From NCBI RefSeq assembly GCF_013306565.1, contig NZ_PZPO01000001.1:62001-126000 (forward strand): 64,000 nucleotides of DNA, in the 5' to 3' direction. The notes beneath the pieces are model-generated. The model did no database searches. It saw only the letters and a list, made by a program, of their open reading frames with translations, and was not told the DNA's origin. Of the stretch, positions 32,550-41,040 are shown piece by piece. Every line of letters begins with the position of its first letter. Position 1 is the first letter of the stretch. A program made the position numbers and the translations under genes. Origin of the DNA: Hyphomicrobium sulfonivorans. Its GTDB lineage: Bacteria > Pseudomonadota > Alphaproteobacteria > Rhizobiales > Hyphomicrobiaceae.

Positions 32550-33830
32550 ATGCTGAGATACTCTCTATCGCTGGTCTGGATCACGGCGCTGATGATTTCA
32601 TTGCCGAGCGCGCGCCATGCGTGGGCGGGTGAGTGGAGCGCCTACGACACCGCTCAATTCGATACCCTGATCGACAAATGGCGCAAGGGCGGCAAGCAGC
32701 CTCGCCGCGCTGCGCTCAGTGTTGCTATCGGCATCAATGGCGAGCTTGTATTCGCGCGCGGTTATGGCGAAGCGCGACCGGGCCAGATCGCTACGGAACG
32801 CACCGTCTATCATATCGGATCATTGTCGAAGCAGTTCACCGCTGCGGCAATGCTGAACCTAATAGATAAGGCCCCCGTTTCGCCGCGCTCCCTCACGCCG
32901 CTTTCTCTGGCGTCGACTGTCGATGCCGTTCTGCCAGGCTTCGAAAACTGGAGCGCGCCCGAAATCGGTTCACCCGTTACGATCCGGCGCCTGCTGACAA
33001 TGACATCCGGCCTTCCCAGTCTGCTCAATCGACCACCACCGGGGTCTGACCCCTGGGGCCGCATCAGCTCCGGAGAATTGATTTCAGCGCTGAAGGACCT
33101 GCGCCCGAGCGCACGCCCCAAGGTCTTCGCTTACGACAACTTCAACTACTTTGTGTTGTCGCAAATCATCGAAACGGTGAGTTGCAGATCGCCTGACGCC
33201 AACGCGCGCGGCTTCATGCCGTTCGTCCGTTCCATGCTGTTGACGCCTCTTGCACTGGACGACACAGGCTTTATTGGCGACCCAAAATCATATCGCGCCG
33301 CGCGTGTTGCAACACCCTCATGGGGCAACACACCTTCACACATGCGCCGTCCGGCATTTGTGCAGTCCGCCTGGTTGCAAGGCGCAGCCGACATGGCCAG
33401 CTCCGCGACGGATCTGTTCAAATGGAACCGGGCCATTATGCGCGGCACTGCGGTTACGCCTGCCAACCGCCAGTTGATGTTTTCCAACGCCGCGCGTGTC
33501 ACCCTCGCGAGGTATTATGGCATGGGCTGGTTCATCGATCACGATGCCGGATGGGACTGGTTTACCCACACAGGGTTTGTGCCTGGCTACACAGCCTCCA
33601 ATGCGATTGTACAGAACCCAGTCAAGGGACACTGGATCAGCGTAACCTTGCTGACGAACGCCGATGGCATGCGCGAGCTGGAAAAGCTTTCCGAGGCTAT
33701 CGTTCGTATCGCAAAGCGACATTTGCCGCTGGTTGTCGCGCAACCCAGCGAGCCGCGTCCGGCACTGTTCTTTCGCTCAGTGCAATTTGCAGAGCCGCCC
33801 GGCCCGCCGCCCTATCTAACCGGCCGGTGA
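32550..33830 (+). CDS. Secreted serine hydrolase, beta-lactamase/PBP-like family
   Basis: A 426-residue protein with a signal peptide (MLRYSLSLVWITALMISLPS, cleavage near AWA). It has the full active-site set of the class C beta-lactamase/esterase family: SxxK at S91-K94 (SLSKQ), YxN at Y195-N197 (YDN) and HTG in FTHTGFVPGY. Members hydrolyse peptides, esters or sometimes beta-lactams. The sequence does not look like a true AmpC (no strong flanking similarity), so resistance should not be assumed. No operon partner is apparent. Confidence 0.88.
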   Translation: MLRYSLSLVWITALMISLPSARHAWAGEWSAYDTAQFDTLIDKWRKGGKQPRRAALSVAIGINGELVFARGYGEARPGQIATERTVYHIGSLSKQFTAAAMLNLIDKAPVSPRSLTPLSLASTVDAVLPGFENWSAPEIGSPVTIRRLLTMTSGLPSLLNRPPPGSDPWGRISSGELISALKDLRPSARPKVFAYDNFNYFVLSQIIETVSCRSPDANARGFMPFVRSMLLTPLALDDTGFIGDPKSYRAARVATPSWGNTPSHMRRPAFVQSAWLQGAADMASSATDLFKWNRAIMRGTAVTPANRQLMFSNAARVTLARYYGMGWFIDHDAGWDWFTHTGFVPGYTASNAIVQNPVKGHWISVTLLTNADGMRELEKLSEAIVRIAKRHLPLVVAQPSEPRPALFFRSVQFAEPPGPPPYLTGR

Positions 33831-33863
33831 TGCGGCGTGCAGCAGCGCGCGAGGTGGATGGGA

Positions 33864-34757
33864 TTACGCCGGTGGCTTGGCCGGATAGAAGATCGCCACT
33901 GGCGCGGCATAGGAAGGCAGTTCCAGCGTCGATGGTATTTCCTCGCCCGTGGCCAGGAACTGCGGCAGAAAATGCGTGTGCGCACCATCTGGTGCTTTGC
34001 CGTCGGGCGGGGGAATAGGCGCAAAAACCTCAATGCGGGCCTGCGCCGTTTCAACCACGCGGGCGGGGCTGTGCTGAATGATATCCATTCCCACGCCCGC
34101 CATCATGGCGGACCACGGCTGACCGATGAAACCACGCAGCTTCGCTGCCAGTTCAGCGTTGCCAGTGCGCACGCAGAAACGACTGAAACGGCGATCGACA
34201 CCCAGATCAAACAGCGTTTCGCTGCGGTGATCGACATCGACCGCATCGTAGTCAGCGCCGAGCGATGTCACCGTCGAAACTTTCGACAGAGTGGCGCGCA
34301 CCTGCGGAAAGCCAAGCACGGTGGGGCCATCATCGTCGAACGCGAAGGCGCGCAACTTGTCGGAAGCGTTCAGCCGGAAGATTGCATCGGGCGCGCGGGC
34401 GGTAACGCCGTCTTCGTCGATCGTAACGGCGATGTCGCGATCGGGCCGGCATGGAAACTCCGCCACGGCGCCAGGCGGGCCCACAACCCATGTGCCCTGG
34501 CGCTGCTCGATGGTTTTCGCAACCCAGGCCTGAATTTCATCGCTTGTCGACGGCAGCAGGCGCACGCGCACGGCCAGCGCCTTGAAGCGCTCGGGCAGTT
34601 GCTGCCATATGGCGTCGCGCGCAGCTTCGCCCATGCCCGCCCACGCGCCAATCTCATCGCCGGTGCGCGCGCAGCCCAGACACAGACCAGAAGCTTCATC
34701 GAGCTTGCAAACGCCGATGCATGGCGAATGCCGTTGGCGTCTGGCGGCTAAGTTCAT
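33864..34757 (-). CDS. DUF1289-domain protein
   Basis: A 297-residue protein. Residues 10-60 form a DUF1289 domain with four cysteines in the pattern CIGVCKLDEASGLCLGC, expected to bind a metal or Fe-S centre, followed by RTGDEIGAW. The longer C-terminal part contains a region (DRDIAVTIDEDGVTARAP, VDHRSETLFDLGVDRRFSRF) that I do not recognise. Most DUF1289 proteins are only 60-90 residues, so this extended form is worth noting. It lies 33 bp downstream of btuD on the same strand and may be co-transcribed with the B12 transporter. Confidence 0.78.
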   Translation of the reverse strand: MNLAARRQRHSPCIGVCKLDEASGLCLGCARTGDEIGAWAGMGEAARDAIWQQLPERFKALAVRVRLLPSTSDEIQAWVAKTIEQRQGTWVVGPPGAVAEFPCRPDRDIAVTIDEDGVTARAPDAIFRLNASDKLRAFAFDDDGPTVLGFPQVRATLSKVSTVTSLGADYDAVDVDHRSETLFDLGVDRRFSRFCVRTGNAELAAKLRGFIGQPWSAMMAGVGMDIIQHSPARVVETAQARIEVFAPIPPPDGKAPDGAHTHFLPQFLATGEEIPSTLELPSYAAPVAIFYPAKPPA

Positions 34758-34790
34758 TTTAGTTTCCCCAGATATCTTCAGGCAGACAGT

Positions 34791-35564
34791 TCAGCCGATC
34801 GCCCTTCTTGGCACCACAACCAGCTTGTCTTCATCCTCACCGAAAAATGCCTGCACGCCATAGACACGCTGCAAATTCTCAGCGGTGAGAACCTGGCGCG
34901 CAGGACCGTCCGCTTCCAGTCTGCCATTGCTGAGCAGCAGCAGCCGCGTACAGAAGCGCGCGGCCAGCGAAAGATCGTGGCATGTCATAAGCACAAGTCG
35001 CCCATTGGCGGCCAGCCCCGAAAAGATCTCGGTGACGCGAATTTGATGGGCCGGATCAAGCGCTGACGTGGGTTCATCGGCGAGCATGACGGAACTGGCC
35101 TGCGCCAGCGCACGGGCGATCAGCACGCGGGAGCGCTCGCCGCCGGAAAGCTCGGTGATCGGCCGCTCGCGCATGGCGGCGACATCTGCTTCACGCATGG
35201 CCGTCTCCACCGCGTCGCGGTCTACGGCTTTGAGCTGCTGCATCGGCGCGATGTGCGGTGTACGCCCAAGCGAAACGACGGTTTCCACCGATAGCGGCCA
35301 GGTGGCATCGCGCTCCTGCGCCACGTAGCTCATATTCAGCGCGCGGTGCTTCGCCGCCATCGTGCGCAGATCGACGTTGTTCAGGCTGATGCTGCCGGTG
35401 GACGGAATCAGGCCCAGCAGCGCCCGCAGCAGCGTTGTTTTGCCTGAACCGTTGGGGCCGATCAGACCGATGAACTCGCCACCGCTGGCGGCAAACGACA
35501 CGCCCTGCACGATCTCACGACCGCCCAGCGAAACATGCAGGTTCTCGACATTGAGGCTCGTCAT
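34791..35564 (-). CDS. btuD: Vitamin B12 ABC importer ATP-binding protein BtuD
   Basis: A 257-residue ABC ATPase with Walker A GPNGSGKTT, signature ELSGGERSRV, Walker B VMLADEPTSALD and the switch histidine in LMTCHDLSLA. It belongs to the siderophore/B12/haem importer group. It overlaps btuC by 4 bases. The cobalamin riboswitch 2.2 kb upstream on the same transcript makes B12 or a corrinoid the best-supported substrate. Confidence 0.92.
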   Translation of the reverse strand: MTSLNVENLHVSLGGREIVQGVSFAASGGEFIGLIGPNGSGKTTLLRALLGLIPSTGSISLNNVDLRTMAAKHRALNMSYVAQERDATWPLSVETVVSLGRTPHIAPMQQLKAVDRDAVETAMREADVAAMRERPITELSGGERSRVLIARALAQASSVMLADEPTSALDPAHQIRVTEIFSGLAANGRLVLMTCHDLSLAARFCTRLLLLSNGRLEADGPARQVLTAENLQRVYGVQAFFGEDEDKLVVVPRRAIG

Positions 35565-36550
35565 ACCAGCCTCCGGCGCTGCTCAAGGATGAGCCATAAA
35601 AAGAACGGCGCGCCGACTATAGCGGTCAGGACGCCAAGCTTCAGATCGCGTCCGGGCGCAATGACCCGCACGGCGATGTCAGCGGCCTGCACCGCTGCGG
35701 CACCGCCGAGCGCACTGACCGGCAACAGGCGGCTCGGTTGCGAACCAACCAGCGGCCGCAACAGATGCGGCACCACCAGCCCGACGAAACCGATGGTGCC
35801 TGAAACCGCGGTGGCAGCGCCCACTGCGCTGGTTGTGCCCAGCACAGCGACCAGCCGCACACGGTCAGGCCGGATGCCCATGCTGGCCGCTACGTCCGGA
35901 CCTAATGACAGCGCATCCAATGAACGGCCAAGCGAAAACAGCAGCACACAGCCGAGCACGATGAAAGGCGCCGACAACCAGACATGCAGCATCGAGCGAT
36001 CGGTCAGCGACCCAAGCATCCAGAACACGATTTCAAGCGCCGCAAACGGATTGGGCGAAAGGTTCAACGCCAATGACGTGAACGCCGTTGCCAGCGAGCT
36101 GATTGCTATACCCGCAAGGATGAGCATCAGCGGCGTCGCATGGCGTCCCGCCAGCAACAGCAACGCGCTAACCGCGATCAGCGCGCCACCGATCGCCGCG
36201 AGCGGAAGCGCGAGAGGAAACAGCGCCGCAAGCCCGGTATAGATGGCCAGCACCGCGCCCAACGAAGCCGATGCGCCAATGCCCAGCACGCCGGGATCGG
36301 CCAGCGGATTGCGCAGATAGCCCTGCAATACCGCACCCGATAAGCCCAACGTGGCACCGACCAGAATTGCCAGCAATGCACGCGGCAGCCGGATTTCCTG
36401 CATCACCAGTTCAGCGGCTCGATTGCCTATGCCGATCAGGCCGAGAAACGCTGTGACGGGATCGAGCCCGGCCGGACCGACACCAAGCGACACGCAAAAC
36501 AACACCGCGACGAGGCCGACCAGCAGCCCCACAAGCAAACCGAACTTCAT
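35561..36550 (-). CDS. btuC: Vitamin B12 ABC importer permease BtuC (FecCD family)
   Basis: A 329-residue polytopic permease with about nine or ten hydrophobic segments and the FecCD hallmarks RLPRALLAILVGATLGLSGA, NPLADPGVLGIGASASLGAV and GTIGFVGLVVPHLLRPLVG. It forms the membrane channel of the importer with BtuD and receives substrate from BtuF. It overlaps both neighbours by 4 bases, so the three genes are a tight operon. Confidence 0.93.
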   Translation of the reverse strand: MKFGLLVGLLVGLVAVLFCVSLGVGPAGLDPVTAFLGLIGIGNRAAELVMQEIRLPRALLAILVGATLGLSGAVLQGYLRNPLADPGVLGIGASASLGAVLAIYTGLAALFPLALPLAAIGGALIAVSALLLLAGRHATPLMLILAGIAISSLATAFTSLALNLSPNPFAALEIVFWMLGSLTDRSMLHVWLSAPFIVLGCVLLFSLGRSLDALSLGPDVAASMGIRPDRVRLVAVLGTTSAVGAATAVSGTIGFVGLVVPHLLRPLVGSQPSRLLPVSALGGAAAVQAADIAVRVIAPGRDLKLGVLTAIVGAPFFLWLILEQRRRLV

Positions 36551-37428
36551 GGATGCGCCTGTCCCACCACTTTGCGGCGCGCCGCGTTGAGAATGGCGAC
36601 GGCTTCAGCCGTGAACGGCCCGCCGCACACCCAGTACTTGTCCGCAACACCGGTCATCGGTTCACCGCCCAGAATGGCTTTCAACGCCGGATGCTGGAAT
36701 GTCTCATAGGCGAGAGCGGGCGCTTCACCGGCCAGCCGTTCACCGGCGATGATATCCGGGTTTGAGATGATGATTGTTTCCAGCGGCAGCCGCGAAGTGC
36801 CGGTAAGCCCAAGCTCGGAGCCAAGATTGCGCAGCCCGGCGGCATCAACCACCTCGGCCGCGAGCGTACCGGCACCGGACGTATAACTGTTAGCATAATG
36901 CAGCGCACTGAGCGGACGCTTCAATGCTTCGCCGCCCCGCGCCTCAGCGATCCGCCGATGAAATTCAGCGATAAGTTCTTTTGCCCGTTGCGGCCGCCCC
37001 AGCAGTTCGCCCATGCGCTGCATGTTTTTTTCGATGTCCTCGAATGAACTGGCGGGCTCGAACTGCTCGACGCGAAACCCCAGACGCTTCAACATCGCGA
37101 CGCTGGCACGGCTCGTATAGGTGCCGGCAAAAATCATATCGGGCGCCATCACGAAGATCTCTTCGGCCAGCCCATGGTTCACAGCGTAACGCTGCGCCTG
37201 CGTAACCATCACCGAACTGGCCGGATCGCTGGCAAGGTGTGAAACGGAAACAAGCTGGCCTTCATCCGCCATCAGCATGGCGAGCTGGTCCGTGCACAAA
37301 TTCATGGACACAACACGCTTGGGAACCGCCATGGCATGGCCAGCGCACAAGCCCATAACAGCCGCGACAGCCAATAGCCGCATGCCCATGCGCAAAAACA
37401 GTGTTTCGGCTCGAAGCACATCCCACAT
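36547..37428 (-). CDS. btuF: Periplasmic B12-binding protein BtuF
   Basis: A 293-residue periplasmic binding protein of the helical-backbone (BtuF/FhuD) type, with KRVVSMNLCTDQLAM after the signal peptide (RLLAVAAVMGLCAGHAMA) and later DMIFAGTYTSRASV. The longest frame starts at the ATG at 37428; a start at 37389 (MGMRLLAV) would give a more compact signal peptide and cannot be excluded. It is the first gene after the cobalamin riboswitch, separated from it by a leader of about 335 bases. Confidence 0.9.
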   Translation of the reverse strand: MWDVLRAETLFLRMGMRLLAVAAVMGLCAGHAMAVPKRVVSMNLCTDQLAMLMADEGQLVSVSHLASDPASSVMVTQAQRYAVNHGLAEEIFVMAPDMIFAGTYTSRASVAMLKRLGFRVEQFEPASSFEDIEKNMQRMGELLGRPQRAKELIAEFHRRIAEARGGEALKRPLSALHYANSYTSGAGTLAAEVVDAAGLRNLGSELGLTGTSRLPLETIIISNPDIIAGERLAGEAPALAYETFQHPALKAILGGEPMTGVADKYWVCGGPFTAEAVAILNAARRKVVGQAHP

Positions 37429-37764
37429 AAAGAGACCGCTACCTCACAGCATCAATTAGTCCGGCAACGGATTGGCAACGCAAGCGTCAAAATCCGTTGC
37501 AACAGAATGCAGGGAGCACCGGTCGGGTTCGGCTTACGCTTAGATCGTGGGACCAACCAAATGTCCCGAACAGATCCGGCATGCACGGAGCAGAACTGCC
37601 GGCGCGCCGCGCACCTGCAATGCGTTCACTCCGTCCGTTGCATGCGTGTCGATAAAACGGACACCGCAAACGGCAAACCTGACGTTGCTCCCCTTCGGTT
37701 GCACATCGCTCGCCACTCCGGGATTCCGTTTCTCCGTGCAGCCCGCACGCAGAATGGGCGACCT

Positions 37765-37932
37765 GTGACGGCAGGTTTCCTGGCTCACGGCTCCAACGCG
37801 ATCCTGCCAGCCTTCCCAGCAACCAAATCCGGCGCCAGTGGCAATCAAGGCAAGACGCTTGCCGCTCACAGTTGCGGGCGCAGCCGCGGATTTGACAGAT
37901 CACTGCCCCACCGCGTTCCCATGCACCGTCAC
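37765..37932 (-). promoter_or_regulatory. Cobalamin (adenosylcobalamin-type) riboswitch controlling btuFCD
   Basis: Read on the minus strand, this stretch contains the conserved elements in the right order: GGGAACGCGGTG (37920-37909), then AAATCC, then CTGCGCCCGCAACTGTGA, and the B12 box AGCCAGGAAACCTGCC (37785-37770). A 7-bp P1 closing stem GTGACGG/CCGTCAC joins 37932-37926 with 37771-37765. The B12 box can instead pair in ACCTG/CAGGT (37776-37772 with 37765-37761), which competes with P1 and may be part of the expression platform. Binding of the cofactor should lower btuFCD expression. The remaining gap (37429-37764 and 37933-38120) shows no convincing gene. Confidence 0.92.
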
Positions 37933-38120
37933 GGCCCTATCTGCGTCGTATTGGCGGCCTGATGTCAATGGACAAATAGCCCCTGCTGCCGCCCTAGTGT
38001 TGCATGCGCTATCCCGCTGGCGATCACAGTCCCTGAGCGAGCACCACGACCGCCGATTTACCATCCCGCAAGCATCCATCGCCCACAGTGCACCGCTGTG
38101 AACAAGCCGGGACGGATCCC

Positions 38121-39899
38121 ATGAAGCCACTGGTCGACCCGCGCGGTGGCGACATCGAGGATGATGCCTCCAGCACCAAATCGAATTCCCTGCTGATGAT
38201 GGCGGGCAACATGCTGGGCGAGATCAGCTTCGCCAAGCTGGTTGTCGCCTGGCTCGCTTTGTTCATCGTGCCTGCCGTCATCATCGGCGTGACGCCGCTC
38301 ATCGCGTCGGCGTGGCTCGGAAAACTTGCCGGCAGGTTGACGCCCGCACTTGGCATCGTGCCGCTTGCGATCCTCGCCATCATCATCACGCTTGGCTGGC
38401 TGTTTGGAAGACGGCTGCTGCGGCTGGCCGAAAGCAGCTTCTGGTCGCTGAACGCGCTGGTGATCGAACCCGTTTATATCGTATGCCGAGAGGTTATGCG
38501 GCACGTTGCCGAGAAATTTCTCTCCGACGACGCAAGTCCGCGCAACCGCGAACGCATCCGTGCCTGGGCCGCAGCCGCTTCCGGGCTGGTCATCTCGCTC
38601 GCCGCGCTCGCCGTTTTCCTCGCCGTATGGCCGTCAACACGGTGGATCGGCCAGCTCAGCGATCTGGCCGCGCCGCTGCATCTGATGTGGGCTGCAATTG
38701 CGAACACCGTTGCGGTTATATGTGCCTATCTTGCCGTCGCCGCGTTCGCCTGGGGCATCGCCGACGCCACAATGCCACCACCGCGCGATTTGCAGCGCTT
38801 CGCCGATGCAGCTAACGGCGGCCGTGCGTGGCGCATCGCGCACCTTTCGGACATCCACACCGTTGGTGAGCCCTATGGCTTCCGCATCGAATGCGGTCGC
38901 GGTGGACCGCAGGGCGATGACCGTTTTCGCCGCCTACTGACGCAGCTTGAAGCCATTCACGCCGATGATCCACTGGATTGCCTGCTGATAACCGGCGATG
39001 CGACAGACGCTGGAAGATCAGGCGAATGGGCGGAATTTCTCGACGCACTGGCGGAGCATCCGGCCTTAGCAGAACGCACGCTGGTGCTGCCCGGCAATCA
39101 TGACATAAATATCGTAGACCGATCAAATCCGGCGCGCCTCGATCTTTCAATCGGGCCGAACAGTCGCCTGCGCAAGATCCGTACCCTCTCGGCGATGGAT
39201 GCGCTGCAGGGGCAGCGCGTTCATACGGTCGATCGCAAGCAGCAGACCGCCGACAGAACACTGGCGGCAACGCTAGCACCGCATGCCGACGACATAAAAG
39301 CGTTTGCCGACACCGGTCGGCCGGTGTTTTCAACGCTTGCGTCGGATCTGTGGGCCGATGTGTTCCCGATGGTGCGGCCACCCGAAACACCAAACGGGCT
39401 CGGCGTTATTCTGCTGAACAGCAATGCCGACGCGCATTTCTCGTTCACCAACGCGCTTGGGCTTATTTCTGTCGAACAGTTCACGGCGATGGAACAGGTG
39501 TTGGCGCAGTATCCCGATGCGGGCTGGCTCATCGCCCTCCACCATCACCCCATCGAATATCCACGCAAGGCAAAGGTGCTGGCTGAACGCATCGGCACCA
39601 CGCTGATCAACGGCAACTGGTTTTTACGCCGACTGCAACCCTACGCCGATCGCATCATACTGATGCACGGCCATCGCCACATCGACTGGATCGGCGAATG
39701 CGGCGGCATCAAAATCGTTTCAGCGCCGTCGCCAGTAATGGAATCCAGAAACGATGGCACGACCTATTTTTACATTCACTCCCTGACGATTGACGATACT
39801 GGCCGGTTGCAGCTGCTGACGCCGCAGCGCATCGACGTCGCGGGTGATCGCGACAGCACGACCATCACGCCACGCCTGGAAAGCGTGCAGCACAGCTAA
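38121..39899 (+). CDS. Membrane-bound metallophosphoesterase (calcineurin-like)
   Basis: A 592-residue protein. The N-terminal 230 residues hold about four membrane segments (LVVAWLALFIVPAVIIGVTP, LGIVPLAILAIIITLGWLFG, GLVISLAALAVFLAVW, ANTVAVICAYLAVAAFAW). The C-terminal part is a complete metallophosphoesterase domain with AHLSDIH, ITGDATDAG, LPGNHD, ALHHHPIEY and MHGHRHIDW. The ATG at 38121 follows GGGACGG and is preferred to a GTG at 38088. The substrate is unknown. The AI-2E family transporter gene follows 12 bp downstream and is probably in the same operon. Confidence 0.85.
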   Translation: MKPLVDPRGGDIEDDASSTKSNSLLMMAGNMLGEISFAKLVVAWLALFIVPAVIIGVTPLIASAWLGKLAGRLTPALGIVPLAILAIIITLGWLFGRRLLRLAESSFWSLNALVIEPVYIVCREVMRHVAEKFLSDDASPRNRERIRAWAAAASGLVISLAALAVFLAVWPSTRWIGQLSDLAAPLHLMWAAIANTVAVICAYLAVAAFAWGIADATMPPPRDLQRFADAANGGRAWRIAHLSDIHTVGEPYGFRIECGRGGPQGDDRFRRLLTQLEAIHADDPLDCLLITGDATDAGRSGEWAEFLDALAEHPALAERTLVLPGNHDINIVDRSNPARLDLSIGPNSRLRKIRTLSAMDALQGQRVHTVDRKQQTADRTLAATLAPHADDIKAFADTGRPVFSTLASDLWADVFPMVRPPETPNGLGVILLNSNADAHFSFTNALGLISVEQFTAMEQVLAQYPDAGWLIALHHHPIEYPRKAKVLAERIGTTLINGNWFLRRLQPYADRIILMHGHRHIDWIGECGGIKIVSAPSPVMESRNDGTTYFYIHSLTIDDTGRLQLLTPQRIDVAGDRDSTTITPRLESVQHS

Positions 39900-39911
39900 C
39901 CGGGGGACACC

Positions 39912-40952
39912 ATGGTGACGGACAACGGCAGAACCGCGCTTGTCATCTGCGCGGCGGTGCTCACGATTGCGCTGGCCTATTTTGCGCGCTCGGTTTTTGC
40001 GCCGATGGCGCTGGCGCTGTTTGGCATCGCCGTTGTCTGGCCGGTGCAGCGGTGGCTTGAAGCGCGCATGCCGCAACTGGCAGCGCTGGCCATTTCGCTT
40101 CTGCTAACCATCATTGCAATCGGCGCGTTGCTGCTGCTGAGCGTCTGGGGCGTCGGACAGGTCGGGCGCTGGATCGCGCTTAACGCGGCGCAGCTTCAGC
40201 AGGCTTACGGCGAGCTGACGCAATGGCTTGAAGGGTTTGGCATCTATCTCAACGGTATCTTTGTCGAGCAGTTTCACGTTTCGTGGCTTGTCAGGCGGAC
40301 GCAGCAAATCGCGACGATGCTTAGTGGGCTGACCGGATTTTCCGCGCTGGTGCTGGTGTTTCTGATGCTTGGGCTGCTGGAGGTGCGCGACCTGAAAGCA
40401 AAAGTTGTCTCAGCCTGCCAGCCCGAAACGGCAAATCGTGTGCTGCACACCACGGGCCTCATCGCTGAAAAGTTTCGCCGCTACGCTGCCATCCGCACAG
40501 CCGCCAGCGTGCTAACCGGTTTGCTGGTGGCGTTGCTGTGCTGGCTTCTCGGCATCGATCTGGCGCTGGCCTGGGGCGTGCTGGCGTTCGCGCTGAACTT
40601 CATTCCGTTTATCGGCCCGTTCATCGCCACCGTGCTGCCAGCAGCGTTTGCCGTCGTGCAGTTTCAATCGTGGGAAGCGGCGGCGCTCATCCTAGCCAGT
40701 TCCTCGGTGGTGCAGTTTCTCATCGGCAGTTATCTGGAACCGCGCCTATCCGGCAGCGCACTTTCCATCTCACCGTTTCTGGTGATTTTCGCGGTGTTTT
40801 TCGGTGCGCTGCTGTGGGGCATCACCGGCGCTTTCATCGGCGTGCCGGTTGCCATCGCGATCCTGACAGTGCTGAAGCAATTTCCCAACACCGCATGGAT
40901 GGCGGAGTTAATGTCAGGCAGCCCGAAACGGGATGATGCGCAGGCTGCCTGA
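39912..40952 (+). CDS. AI-2E family transporter
   Basis: A 346-residue polytopic membrane protein of the AI-2E/TqsA/PerM superfamily. It shows paired N-terminal membrane segments, a soluble loop, and the conserved C-terminal block ALAWGVLAFALNFIPFIGPF and later WGITGAFIGVPVAIAILTVL. Members export small molecules or act as Na+/H+ antiporters; despite the name, AI-2 transport is shown for few. It is convergent with the helicase gene. A small 5-bp hairpin (40953-40966) lies between them without a T-run. Confidence 0.9.
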   Translation: MVTDNGRTALVICAAVLTIALAYFARSVFAPMALALFGIAVVWPVQRWLEARMPQLAALAISLLLTIIAIGALLLLSVWGVGQVGRWIALNAAQLQQAYGELTQWLEGFGIYLNGIFVEQFHVSWLVRRTQQIATMLSGLTGFSALVLVFLMLGLLEVRDLKAKVVSACQPETANRVLHTTGLIAEKFRRYAAIRTAASVLTGLLVALLCWLLGIDLALAWGVLAFALNFIPFIGPFIATVLPAAFAVVQFQSWEAAALILASSSVVQFLIGSYLEPRLSGSALSISPFLVIFAVFFGALLWGITGAFIGVPVAIAILTVLKQFPNTAWMAELMSGSPKRDDAQAA

Positions 40953-41040
40953 CGCGGACTACCGCGCCGGCTGTTTGCAGCAACGCCGTTCGCTCGCGAC
41001 GTAAGTGCCGCCGCGCGAAAAATGCGAGGCGGTGCTGTTA

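Noticed and set aside
32550..33830. Serine hydrolase called as a beta-lactamase resistance gene
   Set aside because: It has SxxK, YxN and HTG motifs, but these are shared by esterases and peptidases of the family; nothing marks a true AmpC.
37540..37869. A 109-codon minus-strand frame in the btuF leader
   Set aside because: Its start lies inside the cobalamin riboswitch aptamer and the product matches no family I recognise.
40953..40966. Small hairpin between convergent AI-2E and helicase genes as a terminator
   Set aside because: Only a 5-bp stem and no T-run in either direction.
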